From the NCBI GenBank assembly GCA_018398765.1, contig JAHBMJ010002117.1, forward strand, positions 2,255-22,505: DNA of 20,251 nucleotides, given 5' to 3'. The position numbers and the translations under genes are program-made. The number at the start of each line of letters is the position of its first letter. Positions within the stretch are counted from its first letter, which is position 1. The DNA is from Chromera velia (lineage: Eukaryota; Sar; Chromeraceae). Positions 8,690-18,736 of this stretch are shown one piece after another. The notes beneath the pieces were generated by a model. That model searched no databases. It saw nothing but the letters and a program-made list of their open reading frames with translations, and had not been told where the DNA came from.

Positions 8690-9735
8690 TCCTCCAATAA
8701 GCAGCCAAAAAATTAAGGAAGAACGAGAAGGGCAATCAAACATGGCTGCATGGCGACGGGAGAGAAACAAAAATCGGCAAACAGAACAAAGAAAGAAATG
8801 GGGAAAAAAGAGAATGATGAAGAGAAAAACAGCAGGGTACAAGCAAAGAAAGGAGCGAATCAAAGAAAGGGTTGGGGGGGTTCTACTGGATGGAAAAACG
8901 GATTGATAGATGAATGAAAGAATGGAAAGAAAAAAAGATAGATTAATAAGATGAAAAGGAGAAGAGAGGGGCTTTTTAACATACACGGAGAGCCTGTCAG
9001 TGAGACAAAAAAAGATAGAAACAGAAAAGAGACAAAAGAGGCAAAGCAGGGACCTTTAGCATACGAAGCTGACGAGACAGAGGAGAGAAAGAAAAAAAAC
9101 GGAGACGGCTGGAGAGTGAAAAGAGGGAAATAGCTGAAAAGGGGGAAATGGTTTCTTCAAGAGCAAAGAGGGAAACGATCAGAGAGTGAGAGAAAGGAAA
9201 AAGGTGGAGAGTCGGATCAAAAGAAGGGTACGAAGGAAGGGTAAAAAAGGGAGTAATCCAGGGAGACAGACAGGCAGGGAGTAAGGCAGAAAGGGAGGTA
9301 GAAAGGCAGTAAGACTAAACAAGAGAGTAAAGAAGGAAAGAATGAAAAAAGGAATAAAGGAAGCTGAAGGAGGGAAAGGGGAAGAAAGGAAGGAAGGGTG
9401 GCAGGGAGGAAGGGAAGAAGGCGGAAAAAGGGTGGAAGATGGTGGAAGGGCAAACAGAAGGAAGGGTGGGAAGAAGGAAGGGTGGAAGAAAGAAAGGAGA
9501 AGGGAAGGAAGGAAGGAAGGAATTAAGGCAGGAAGGAAGGAGAAAAGAGCGCAAGGGAGTAAGGAAGGAAGGGAGGGAGCAAGGGAGGGATGGGGCGAGA
9601 GAGGAAGGGTGATCCAGGAAACATGGAAGGGGTGGAGGGCGTGGAAGGCTGGTGGAAGGAAGAGAGAGAGAGGAAGGTCCGGAGGAAGGTAAGAAGAAAG
9701 GAAGGAAGAAAAGCGAAGGAGACTCCCCAGGAGCC
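8690..9735 (+). repeat. Kilobase-scale purine-biased (GA-rich) low-complexity tract
   Basis: The + strand is overwhelmingly A and G. It moves from A-rich purines (8690-9170) to GGAAGGAAGG-like degenerate repeats (9230-9720). Long apparent frames on both strands here (Arg/Lys/Glu/Gly on plus; Ser/Phe/Leu/Pro on minus) result from the composition, not from genes. The tract is imperfect and has no fixed unit. Confidence 0.85.
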
Positions 9736-9990
9736 ACACGGCAGCAAGCTTACGGGTGACAAAACAGAGACCCTCCCGGCCTGTAGGCAATGAAGCAGTG
9801 TATACGATACACACAGGATTAGCAAAAGTCCATACCAACATACCAATTCCCCCGGTCTATCCTTCTTCTGCCTCCTCGGCTTACCCAGCCTTTTTACGTC
9901 TTGCCGAGGACGTTTCCTGTCAGAAATGATCCATGCAGGGCGGCCACACTTCTGGTGCCGGACAATATTCCTTTGCTGTTCGTGCAGCCA
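9736..9990. other. Spacer between purine tract and hairpin array
   Basis: Normal base composition returns at about 9736. No gene or repeat is recognised in this stretch. Confidence 0.4.
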
Positions 9991-10620
9991 AATTATTGTC
10001 AGAGATCGGCCAAACTTTGACAATAATTCAGGACGTTATTGTTGATCCGCTACCCCTGCCATAGAAAACTGGCTGCAAAACACTCAAACAAGCAGAGAAG
10101 AACAGCGAAAATACAGAGGAGCCGGACCTCCCCAAAAATTATTGTCACAGATCGGACGAAGTCTGACAATAAGTCAAGCGACCAGACAGACCTCAAGTAT
10201 TGTCCCTTGGGTACGGAAACCGAAGGAAACACTGCAAGCGGCGAACGAAGAGCTTCTGGCACCCCCAGTAGTCCATGTGCAAGGCCTTGCAGCTGTTCTT
10301 TCAGTTTCCGCAAACCTCAAGATTATTGCCGAGATCGGACCAATCCTGACAATAATCTCCCAATGCCAGGGATGAAGTAGCACAGCGGCGGAAACCGAAG
10401 GAAACACTTCCAGTGGTGAACGAAGAGCTTCTAGCACCCCCAGTAGTCCATGTGCAAGGCCTTGTAGCTGTTTGTTCAGTTTCCGTAAACCTCAAGATTA
10501 TTGCTAAGATCGGACCAATCCTGGCAATAATCTGCCTACCCCAGGGATGGAGTTGCACAGCGTTGCACAGCTGCAGAAACTGAAGAAAACACTTCAAGCG
10601 GTAAAAGAAGGGTTTCTAAG
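9991..10620 (+). repeat. Tandem array built on an ATTATTGTC hairpin
   Basis: Four related inverted repeats begin at 9991, 10138, 10321 and 10496, spaced by 147, 183 and 175 bp. The first has perfect 11-bp arms (aattattgtca/tgacaataatt, 9991-10001 and 10018-10028). All share the central word gatcgg. Between the last copies a longer unit repeats: ggaaaccgaaggaaacact at about 10215 and 10391, cacccccagtagtccatgtg at about 10260 and 10436, and a degenerate third start near 10574 (cagaaactgaagaaaacact). Unit-to-unit identity is high for the two central copies and lower outside. No coding frame is conserved between copies. Confidence 0.8.
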
Positions 10621-10772
10621 AACACTGCTAGTGAAGTTGAGAAAGGACCAGCAATGCGCTGTTAGACCATTCTAGAAGGCACACAGATGGAGAGCAGGTT
10701 GAAAGATCGTTGAAATTCAATTTACTTCGTGCGTACAGCATGGATAGAGCCGGTTGGGGACGCGTGTAGACA

Positions 10773-10797
10773 TGGGCCGGGATATACGCCCGGCCCA
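10773..10797. repeat. GC-rich perfect hairpin
   Basis: tgggccggg and cccggccca are perfect 9-bp arms around the 7-base loop atatacg. The hairpin stands alone in spacer without a following T-run. Its function is unknown. Confidence 0.6.
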
Positions 10798-11068
10798 CGT
10801 GGGATTGGGACCAGCCTCAACTATTCGGCTTTACTTGGAGCTCAAAATCGGCTTTTCACTGAAGTTTTTAGCCACAGTCGGGAGCATCTGCCAAAGAGTC
10901 TGCTTCCTCTTTTTTTGACGTACAAGCCACCTTCAGCATCAAAAATGGGCTTGTTTGAATGCCTATGAGTTGAGTTTTTCTTAGCTTCTTTGCATCTGTG
11001 CTATCTTTTCAGTTGGTTGCGTTTGGGGGGCCCGTTCTTCTGTTTAGCAGTCATGCAGACTGAACCAG

Positions 11069-11116
11069 CCTGAGGTAGCCCAGCTGGCTAAGCCTGAGGT
11101 AGCCCAGCTAGCTGTC
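11069..11116 (+). repeat. Two tandem copies of a 24-bp unit
   Basis: cctgaggtagcccagctggc at 11069 repeats directly at 11093 with one change in its first 21 bases. It is a small local duplication. Confidence 0.7.
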
Positions 11117-12004
11117 CCATGCTGTCCCCCAAACTTCCTGCATGAAGGCTCCTACATATCGAATTCTCTCTACATTGACAGTTGCAAGGCCTCTCTAACC
11201 AGACAGGACGATGCTCTTTGGATGATAGAATCAACTGTGGGAGAGCAATATAGTCAGTTGCACAACAGGTTTGAATTCAGTCTGGTCTGGAGGTGAATAT
11301 GTGTGTTAGGACCTTCCTATCGGTCGCAAAGCTAGACTTCCAGCTGATGGATTCGTGTCAGCCGGGTCCGTGCAAGTGAGTATCATCTACCTGTCTGTAT
11401 CTGTTTGATGGAACGTCAGTGGCAGGAGTGCTGGATTGATCAAGACCCTCACGAAGGCTGCTAGAAAAGGAGCAGGGGCATGATGCAGATTGGATCTTAG
11501 AAGTCAGGCTACAGATGCGGAACCAGTAAAAGCTTTTGGAACTAAGCTTTCTGGTCTCAAACGGGCAGGGCAGGATGGATCTGAATGGTCAAAAGGCTTT
11601 AGGGTGTGTCAGGTTAGCGGATCTGCTCATGAGTGCTTATGCATACAGGCATATGGACGGTCGGTCTCACTTTGAGGACCTCAAGTCTGGAGGCCAGATT
11701 TATGACTGTAGCTAGAAGAGTTAGAAACTGGAGAATGCCTTAGCTTTGCCACAAGGAGCAATGTTCTGAAGTGTTGGAGAGGCAACCAGTCTGACGCTAG
11801 ATGCAGTTTTCCTTTTACAGGCTTTCTTAGACTGCTAAGCAACCTGATGGGCTATCTATGTTGTTTCCTCTCTTATCTAACTAGCAGCAAGCATTCTAAG
11901 CTGAAAAAGATGTTTGTTATTGTAGAGACACCTAAGAAACTTAAAGTTACATAAAATAAGTGTTTGCTAATTATGTGTAGCATAACAGTTTGGTTATGAT
12001 AAAT
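11117..12004. other. Spacer upstream of the copia element
   Basis: No gene recognised. The + frame at 11490-11675 is short and unlike any family I know. I see no RNA gene. Confidence 0.4.
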
Positions 12005-12222
12005 TGTTGGGATTTCTCCCTGGGTCGCTTTCCGGGGCCGTTGGCAGTAGGCCGCGCGCGCATAGAGAGGCGTGATGCACAGAGATGCAGAGTTGCAATG
12101 TAGCAATGCATAGCAATGCATGCAGAAACTGATCGATCCACCGTAGCGTATATCTCTGGCTAAAGCCAAGACAGACGGCCTCTCCTATGAACCTGAAAGT
12201 ATGATGGAATCTTTATCAATCA
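12005..12222 (+). repeat. Candidate 5' LTR of the copia element (partner not found)
   Basis: The sequence opens TGTTGGGATT, the start typical of many copia LTRs, and closes ATCAATCA, giving TG...CA ends over 218 bp. One base later TGGTCAGAC begins like a primer site, since TGG pairs with a tRNA CCA end. Gag starts 30-60 bp further on. No second copy exists downstream of pol, so this rests on terminal words and position only. Confidence 0.3.
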
Positions 12223-12280
12223 GTGGTCAGACTTTAAGTTGATTGTATTTTGAGTGCACTGCTTCTTTTCTCTGGTTGCC

Positions 12281-13582
12281 ATGGCTCATGGGACGCGTCT
12301 TGCTTCGGTTAAGCAAGAAGTGGTTGCCTTACGTGAGGGCCAGGCAGAGATCCTTTCTCTTTTGAGACACTTTTCTGGAGAGGTGGGTGGAGCTCGACGC
12401 CCACATATAGTAGGACAGACTGATACCGAATATGAAGATCGTTCCCTGCCCAACCAGTTTAGAGTAGGAAATTGTGTTCGGGCTGGAGTCGTCTCGGAGG
12501 CGTTCCTCCTAATTTGTCCTCCCTCGGGTGATCTCCCTGCTCCCCCTTCAGGAGGACTCCCCGCATACACTCCAATGGTGTGAGGAGGCTTGTCGCCACC
12601 TCCCGGACTCTCGCAGCCTCCTGTGTTCTCGGATCGTGCGCCCTTTGTGCCTGCAGAAGGGCCTGCACATTCAACTGAGAAGTCGCCGTCTCCTTCGGAT
12701 CCCTCGTCTTCTTCCTCCGACTCAGGCAGTTCTGCCTCGAGTCACTCCAGACGCCGACGTCGCCGTCGTTTCCACAGGTCTGGGCGTGGAAAGAAGGTGG
12801 ACATGGCTGCTGTCCCCAAGTTTGAGGGGAAGCAGCACATTCAAGAGTTTGCAGATCTTTGGGCCCCGTACACCCGTGTACACCTCAAGTGGAGCAACTT
12901 CGACTCGGATCAGGAATGGTGTGACAACACCATTTTCGCCCTCAACCACGCCGCCAACGGCAATCGGCAGTTCAAAGCCGATGTCAGGAAGCTGAGGAAG
13001 GGAAAGAAGATCCCTGTTGAGCAGGTTGTCGACAAGCTGCTTAAGAAGTACGAGTCCGCTCTGCTTGCCCAACAACTAGCAATCAGAGAACGCGTCTGCC
13101 ACTTTCCCTGGGATATCCAGAAGAGGGATGGAAAGGGGAGAGTGATCTATCCCGAGAACACCAAGCTCTCGTGGCCGAAGATCGATGACCGTCTCGATCG
13201 TCTGACGATGGATGCTGGGGAGATCGATATGGAGGTAACTGTGAAAAAGAAGAAAGAGATGGTGATCCAGGCACTCACGCCTGATCAGCAGAGAGGTCTC
13301 CTGTCCGATATCAAGAAGCAGCACCCTCACATGAGGGTGGCAGACCTCACTCAGATCTCGTGGGAGGTCATTGAGGAGTGGATGGTCTGGTATACCTCTT
13401 TCGAGAGGAAAGGCCCGACCAAGGAGAAGCCAAAGGAGAGAGCAAACCGCGCAGAGGAGAATGGAGACCACAGACCCAGATGCCACTGGTGTCAGCGAAG
13501 GGGGCACTTCATGAACAAGTGCAGAGATAAGGCGGCAGGAAAGCCCAGAGTCCCTCCCCCTGGACTGTCACAGTCCGGTTAA
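12281..13582 (+). pseudogene. gag: Copia gag, one in-frame stop
   Basis: ATG 12281 (MAHGTRLASVKQEVVALREG) starts a helical N-terminus; an in-frame ATG at 12254 is possible. TGA at 12581-12583 interrupts, and the same frame continues to TAA at 13580-13582, about 433 codons in all. A serine-rich, then arginine-rich segment (about 12690-12790) precedes the capsid-like region (KFEGKQHIQEFADLW onward). A CCHC knuckle, CHWCQRRGHFMNKC, lies at about 13480-13525. The TGA is one C-to-T change from CGA and may post-date insertion. The segment 12590-13582 alone is intact and could encode a capsid-like protein if translated from its own start. Confidence 0.85.
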
Positions 13583-13594
13583 TTCCCTTCCTCC

Positions 13595-13628
<34 letters not shown>

Positions 13629-15596
13629 CAGCAGTCTTCAGGCTTAGGATCCCAGTCTTCCGGCTCTTCTGGCTCTGGCCAGCAGGGTCAGAAGTGACCA
13701 CACTCGGGGTGTACAGGTGTCGCGGTCCTTTCTCCGGGCATTGCCGTGAGCAATCGCTTCGGGCCATTAGCAGATGAAGGAGAAGAGATGGAGTGCACGT
13801 TGAGAGTAGGCAGCAACTTTTGCAAGGAACCTATGGTGGACTCAGGTACGAGTAGGCATTTCTTTGGACGAGATGTCTCTTCTTGTGTTGTGGAGGTGAG
13901 AGAGGAAGAGAGGGAGTTTCTGGAGGTTGAGGGAGGCATCTCTCGTTCCTCTAAGGATGTCACCGAAGAGCTCCCCGGAGTGGAGACGGTCGATGGCAGT
14001 GAGGAGACGAGACGTCTTGACGGATCGTTTTCCCAGTCGGTTCCCCTTTCTCTTTTGTCTGTGAATGGTTTGCGTCTCCAGAAAGTGTGTCAGCCGTTTT
14101 GGGTTGAACTTCCCAGAAAAGGGGGAGGCATGTTCCATACGCGTGTGCATGAACGAGAAGGTGTTCTTGTTTTAAATGTGCGTGGGCGTGCGGCTTTGCA
14201 AGGTGTGAATGAGAGGAATGGCTCCTTTCGTGTGCTCTTGAATATGGATGCCAGCAGTCAGACAGATGTATCTACATTGCATGGGGGCTCGTCTTCTTTG
14301 CAGAAAGATAGTTTGAAGGAGGGAGAGCAGCGGAAGCGCCCGCCACACCGGCTGGGATCGCAGAGATCGCGGCGCCTTCAGTTCCCTTCTTCAGGTCAGA
14401 TGAGTTTGCGAGAAGTTTTGATGTGGCACAAGCGTTTTGGGCACTCGACTGGCACTCGTCTGTATGTGACTTTGAAGGAGAAAGGTCTGGCTTCTCGTGT
14501 AAGTACGAAAGCATGTGATAAGATTAGACACGTGTGCCGTCGATGCAGAGAGGTGAATACACTCATGAAGAGAATCTCTCAGAAGAGCAAGGAAAGCATG
14601 GCAAAGGAAAAATTCAATGATCGCATCATTCATGATGTGTTTTTCTTGCCTGGCGGTAAGCCTGCATCTGTGATTGTCGATTCTGCGTCTGGCCATGTGT
14701 CTGGAATGATTCTTCCCTCGAAAGGAAAGGTTGCCCGTCATCTGACTGCTTGGTGTCGGAAGTGGGAGAGATTGGCTGAGAAATTGAAAATAAAAGCAAA
14801 GCCCCAGATTATCTGCACAGATAACGGAAAAGAATTTATTGGGGAAAAGAAAGGCCAGTATGAGTATGTGTGTGACCAGGAGACCATCGTTCATCAGAGA
14901 GGCCCTGTGTATACACCGCAGCCGCAAGGGAAGGCAGAGAGAATGAATCGCACGATCAAGCGTCTCCTCTGGAAGTTGCTCTCTGACTTGGATCTGCCTC
15001 GTTACTGTGGCAAATGGCTCTTCAATGGTGTGATCGATGCATTGAATGAGTGTGTGTGCAGTGCGACTAGTATGTCACCTGACTCTTTTATGTTTGGTTC
15101 TGAGGCTGCCCGTTCCATTTCTCCAATCTCTGTTGGTGATCGTGTTGTGGTGACTGACCCTCGTCCCCTCTCCTCGTCTGGCTTGCCTGTGCGTGGGAAG
15201 GAAGGAATTTTTTGTGGTGTCGAGAGTGAGTCTTGCATGATGGTGATTGTGAAGACAGAGAATGGACGTGGGTGGAAGCCTTTGCGTGTGCATCCGAGTG
15301 GTGTTTCTTTGATTGAATGGTATAGGTTGAATGCTTCCCCTGACCTCACAGAGTTTGGAGGTGTAGCAGCTGCACCTGCCGATGATGTGGATTGTTTTTC
15401 CGACTTCTCTTTCGATGATGATGGAGAGGTCGATGCCAATGCGATGGGGGGTGCTGACCCTGTTGCTGTCCTCTCTTCTTCTCGTGTGCAGGCAACTTTC
15501 TTCGATGGTGTTTCCACTGCGGCTATCCGTCAGTTGGAGCACGTCGTGGGAAGTCAGCCAGCAAGTGTTTCTGCACCGTTTTCTCTTCCCTCTTAG
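13581..15596 (+). pseudogene. pol: Copia pol, N-terminal half: protease and integrase
   Basis: This is in the +1 frame relative to gag. The frame starts through a Gln tract, meets TAG 13626 and TGA 13695, then runs open past the GTG at 13746 to TAG 15594. Domains: aspartic protease with DSGTS (Asp at 13839); GAG-pre-integrase zinc motif WHKRFGH (14424) with CRRC (about 14536); integrase core Asp 14679 (IVDSASGH), Asp 14820 (CTDNGKEF) and Glu 14937 (KAERMNRTIKRLL). The C-terminal region has SVGDRVVV and is followed by an acidic tail. All catalytic residues are present. Because 13746 is GTG and the frame is open further upstream between stops, it is not a true start; translation would have come from gag by a frame change. 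Confidence 0.88.
13596..13634 (+). repeat. CAG trinucleotide tract interrupted by one TAG
   Basis: Ten CAG codons, one TAG (13626-13628) and two more CAG codons lie in the pol frame right after the gag stop. In pol it encodes polyglutamine. The TAG is one C-to-T change from the repeat unit. Confidence 0.9.
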
Positions 15597-16040
15597 GGTG
15601 CTGCAGGTTCGCGTCTTTCAGCCGGCCAACTGGAAGCACGAGCCCAGCAGCAGGGGGTGGAGAGTAAGCGGGAAGAGGCAAAGCAGTCGGGGTGGGACAC
15701 TGCACCAGCTGCTGAGGCTGAAGAGACAGAGAGGGAGGAAGAGATTGTTCTGCCATATATCCTTGATGATGATTCTCTTTTTGGGGTGAATCTTCTGAAG
15801 TCTGATAGCGGAACCGCTGCAGCCGGCCTGCTTGCTTGCGAGAGTGGGCCAACCAGCAGTAGAGAAGAGAAGGGAGTGCAGCTAACACAGGAAGTTGAGG
15901 GAGTGCAAGAGGCACAGGACGATGAGAAAAAGAGGGAGAAGGAAAAGAAGGAAAAGGAAAAGAAAGTCACGCGTCTGTAGGTTGATAAGAAAGTCATTGA
16001 CGTCATGATGACACATGTGAATCCCTGAAAAGGACATGTC
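15597..16040 (+). pseudogene. pol: Copia pol linker between integrase and reverse transcriptase
   Basis: The pol frame continues after TAG 15594 for 127 codons to TAG 15978, then TGA 16026, and joins the reverse transcriptase segment without a frame change. It is charged and low in complexity, with glutamate-rich and KKEKEKK-like stretches (about 15925-15965). Copia polyproteins commonly have a variable acidic linker here. No catalytic domain is expected. Confidence 0.75.
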
Positions 16041-17552
16041 ATGGCAATGGAAGAGGAAGTGAGAAATGGAAGTCACGATGGAGCCATGAGAGAGGAACTG
16101 AAGAGTTTTCAGAGAAATGAGGTCTTCAAGGTGGGGGGTGTGCGAGTACCCGCAAGGAGACGGGTGATAAAGACGCGGTGGGTTTTAACCTGGAAGATGA
16201 AAGGTGGAGAGAGAGTCCCCAAGGCCAGATTGGTGTGTAAGGGCTTCCAAGATGACAGAAAGAACGTTGAAACTTACAGTGGGATGGCAGCTTGGTGGGC
16301 GTTGCTTGTCTGTTTTGTGTTTGCTTCGAGCAAAGGATGGAAGGTAGGAAAGTCGGACGTTCGCACAGTATTTTTGACTGCACCGATTTCTGATGATGTG
16401 TTCGTGCAGTTGCCAGGCCGAGGGCCTGAGGGGTCACCCGAAGGGTTCGCGTCTGGTGAGGTGAGTCAATTGCTGTGTGCGATGTACGGTCTGAAAGATG
16501 CGCCTCGCCTCTATGGTCAGCACTTCAAACAGATTGCCGGAGAGTGTGGATGGGAAGAAGTGACTGAAAGCGTGTTTGTGAAAAAGGAGGCAGGAAGCGT
16601 AAAGGCTGTGATGGCTGTTCATATCGATGATTTGCTTATGTTCTTTGATGATCCCGTGTGTGATCTCGAGCCTCTGCGCAAGCGTCTTGAAATGGATGAG
16701 CCTGAGATTCTTGAGTATGGGGGTGAGATGGGTTATACAGGGATGGAGGTGAAGAGAACAGAGGAAGGCTTTGCTCTTTTGCAGAAAGCTTATCTCGAAT
16801 TAATCCCTGTGCAAAAGGAAGACCTTCCCCGCAAGTCTTTGTCTCCTGAACTCATTGAGTCATCAGCAGAAGAGGAGACAGACGAATCTCTTTTGAGTGT
16901 CATGCAGAAAGTGATGGGTGTGTTTGGTTGGGTTTGTCGCACGACTGCCAATCTTGCATATCTGTTCAGCGAGCTCTCTCGTTATAATTGTCGTCCGTCT
17001 GGTTCAAAGCTTATGGCTGCTTTACTTGCATTGATTCACGCACGTGAGAAGGGTGACTGCCTGCAGTTCAGCGGAGTGGATAATCCGAAGCTTGCTCTCT
17101 TTGTTGATTCTGCGTAGTCTCTTTCTTGCTGTAAAGGGAGAGGGGGTTTTGAAGTGTATCTGGTTGACAAGAAGGAAAGCATCACGAACATCAGGTTCTC
17201 GAATCTCATGGCATGGAAGAACAAGAGAATCAAAAGAAAACTGATTTCTTCCACCTCTGCAGAGTTGTGTGCGCTTGTAGATGGCGTGAAGCAGTCGTTC
17301 CAATGGAAGCGATTTGCTGAGGCCCTCTGGATGAAGCCTCTGGAGGTTGAAGTTTACACTGACAGCGCTCCTTTGATGGAGCAGTTGGAAAATAGACAGT
17401 CCAGACGGGAGCCTCGCATGGATAGTCTGTTGACATATGTACGTCAAGAGCTGAGAGCCTTGAAGGCAAAGGTACTGTGGGTATAGACAGACAGACAGAG
17501 AGCGGACAGACATACGAAGTACAAGATGGAGAGGGACAGAGGAAGTTATCAT
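16041..17552 (+). pseudogene. pol: Copia pol, C-terminal half: reverse transcriptase and RNase H
   Basis: The reverse transcriptase starts with HDGAMREELKSFQRNEVF and KTRWVLTWKMKGGERVPKAR. Its catalytic residues are Asp 16356 (KSDVRTVFL) and the IDD pair at 16626-16631 (VHIDDLLMF, in place of the usual YVDD). The connection follows (GVFGWVCRTTANLAYLFSEL). RNase H begins FVDSA (Asp 17106), is cut by TAG 17115, and goes on in frame with SSTSAELCALVDG and VYTDSAPL to TAG 17484. Beyond that, QRADRHTK resembles the final copia motif usually written ADxxTK. Both TAGs fit CAG ancestors. The polymerase core alone is intact from 16041 to 17114. Confidence 0.88.
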
Positions 17553-18736
17553 AAATTTAAAAAACTTAATTACTATATTATTAATTCAGTTGTATTAACC
17601 TGTCAATGACACTTCATAAATAAAAAAAAATCGGATTTAAAATATCATCCATGAAACCCGGAGCACGAACTTTATGTTTTTCTTTTTTGTTTGGCTGATT
17701 AATTGGAGAGAGGGGATAATGTATGCAGTATAAATATAGCGTAAAACGTGATATAACATTTTAGGTCCAACTTGGGGGTAAAAGTCCATTTAAGAAGGCA
17801 CAAGCCTTAGAAGAGAGCCTTATGCAGGTATCTAGGCAGGCATAGGGGTATAATTGGAGTATGTGTAACAGCTAGCTGGGCATGGCATGTGCTGTGTTGC
17901 TTGCCGATCAAACAATTCTTTTTCAGCTCAAGAGGAGCACAGCCTACCACGCGACTAGCCGGATGTTCAATATTGTTCCAATGGGTGCTCTTATCGATGT
18001 ACGCTTCCCTACGCACAGTCCCCACGTGTGCGATAAACAGGGAGAAGCAGCCTCTTAAGGGGGGAGGTGCCAGCGTGTTCATCACGAGCGATTGAACGGA
18101 CCCGTCTCCGTAGGCCTGCATGGACGATCGGCGCGGGCGATTCCTTCGGTGCATGCGCGCGGCAGCGCCGCGACCCCAACAAAATCGCCCGAGGCGATGC
18201 ACGCGAGGACGTCACCCACCGCCAGCATTCTCCGGCCTGGTAGATTCTCCACGCCCCCACAAACAATTCAAGAATTGCAGTGAGCTATAACGATACATAG
18301 TTGAAGTGCGCGAGCAGCCAGCTTTTGCAGGCGGACTTGAAGACAGGACATTGAATCGCATTGCACCGCTGGCGTTTTTCTTTTGTCGTTTCACTATCAA
18401 TTAATTGATTGTGTTGTTTGTCTCCTGGCCGTCTCTGTCTGACCTTTCCTGCTCGCCTGTCTTCGTACACGAGTGAAGAACGAGAGCAGCCCATCAAGCT
18501 GCGGTCAGTCTCCGTGGGGTAGTCAGGATGGGCTGGGCTTCTCTGTATGTCGTGCTTAAAGAGGTCTGCATGGGGTGTAGCTGCAGGTGGAGGGAGAGTC
18601 TCGTAGGAAGCACGACAGCCCTCTCCCGAAATTAAGCTCGGCAGGACGTACGAGAAGGCAGTCTCTTCTGTCTGCATGCCGAGTAGCTACAGAATCCGCC
18701 ATCGTGGATGTGCATACGCGTCCTGTTGGCGTATGA
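17553..18736. other. Spacer between copia element and the host gene
   Basis: 17553-17760 is AT-rich with no open frame of note and occupies the place where a 3' LTR would be expected. 17780-17808 is an inverted-repeat arm. 18100-18260 is GC-rich with cgcgcg-like words. Short open frames on both strands (for example 18009-18266 minus) have no recognised domain. The 3' part presumably holds the promoter and 5' UTR of the nitronate monooxygenase gene, but I see no clear core element. Confidence 0.4.
17780..17808 (+). repeat. Right arm of a widely spaced inverted repeat
   Basis: aaaagtccatttaagaaggc and the following nine bases are the reverse complement of 7883-7911 with one mismatch. The arms lie about 9.9 kb apart and enclose the purine tract, the hairpin array and the copia element. 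Confidence 0.65.

Larger units (their letters stand above)
12005..17552 (+). mobile_element. Decayed Ty1/copia LTR retrotransposon
   Basis: Gag, protease, integrase, reverse transcriptase and RNase H follow in that order, which defines the copia superfamily. The coding part is about 5.2 kb. Pol stays in one frame for about 4 kb but carries TAG or TGA at seven places, and gag carries one TGA. A purine-rich stretch at 17525-17545 may be the polypurine tract. A 5' LTR candidate is at 12005, but the expected 3' LTR is missing and is replaced by AT-rich sequence. The copy cannot be autonomous. Confidence 0.88.

Noticed and set aside
8606-9133. Open frames on both strands rich in Lys/Arg/Glu or Ser/Leu/Phe
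   Set aside because: Composition artefact of the A-rich purine tract, with no recognisable protein family.
9179-9841. A 220-codon minus-strand frame rich in Ser, Phe, Leu and Pro
   Set aside because: It lies in the polypurine/polypyrimidine tract. Low-complexity composition leaves several frames open at once, and no domain is visible.
13076-15542. Minus-strand frames of 140-180 codons under the copia element
   Set aside because: They are shadows of gag and pol, which carry all the recognisable motifs on the plus strand.
916-17486. A fully reassigned genetic code (TAG and TAA as Gln)
   Set aside because: In-frame TGA codons also interrupt both elements, and the host exons seen are too short to test it. 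Decay explains all stops, so I keep the code change only as an alternative inside a finding.
18009-18266. 85-codon minus-strand frame in GC-rich spacer
   Set aside because: GC-rich DNA has few stops. No motif is recognisable, and the neighbouring frame on the other strand is also open.
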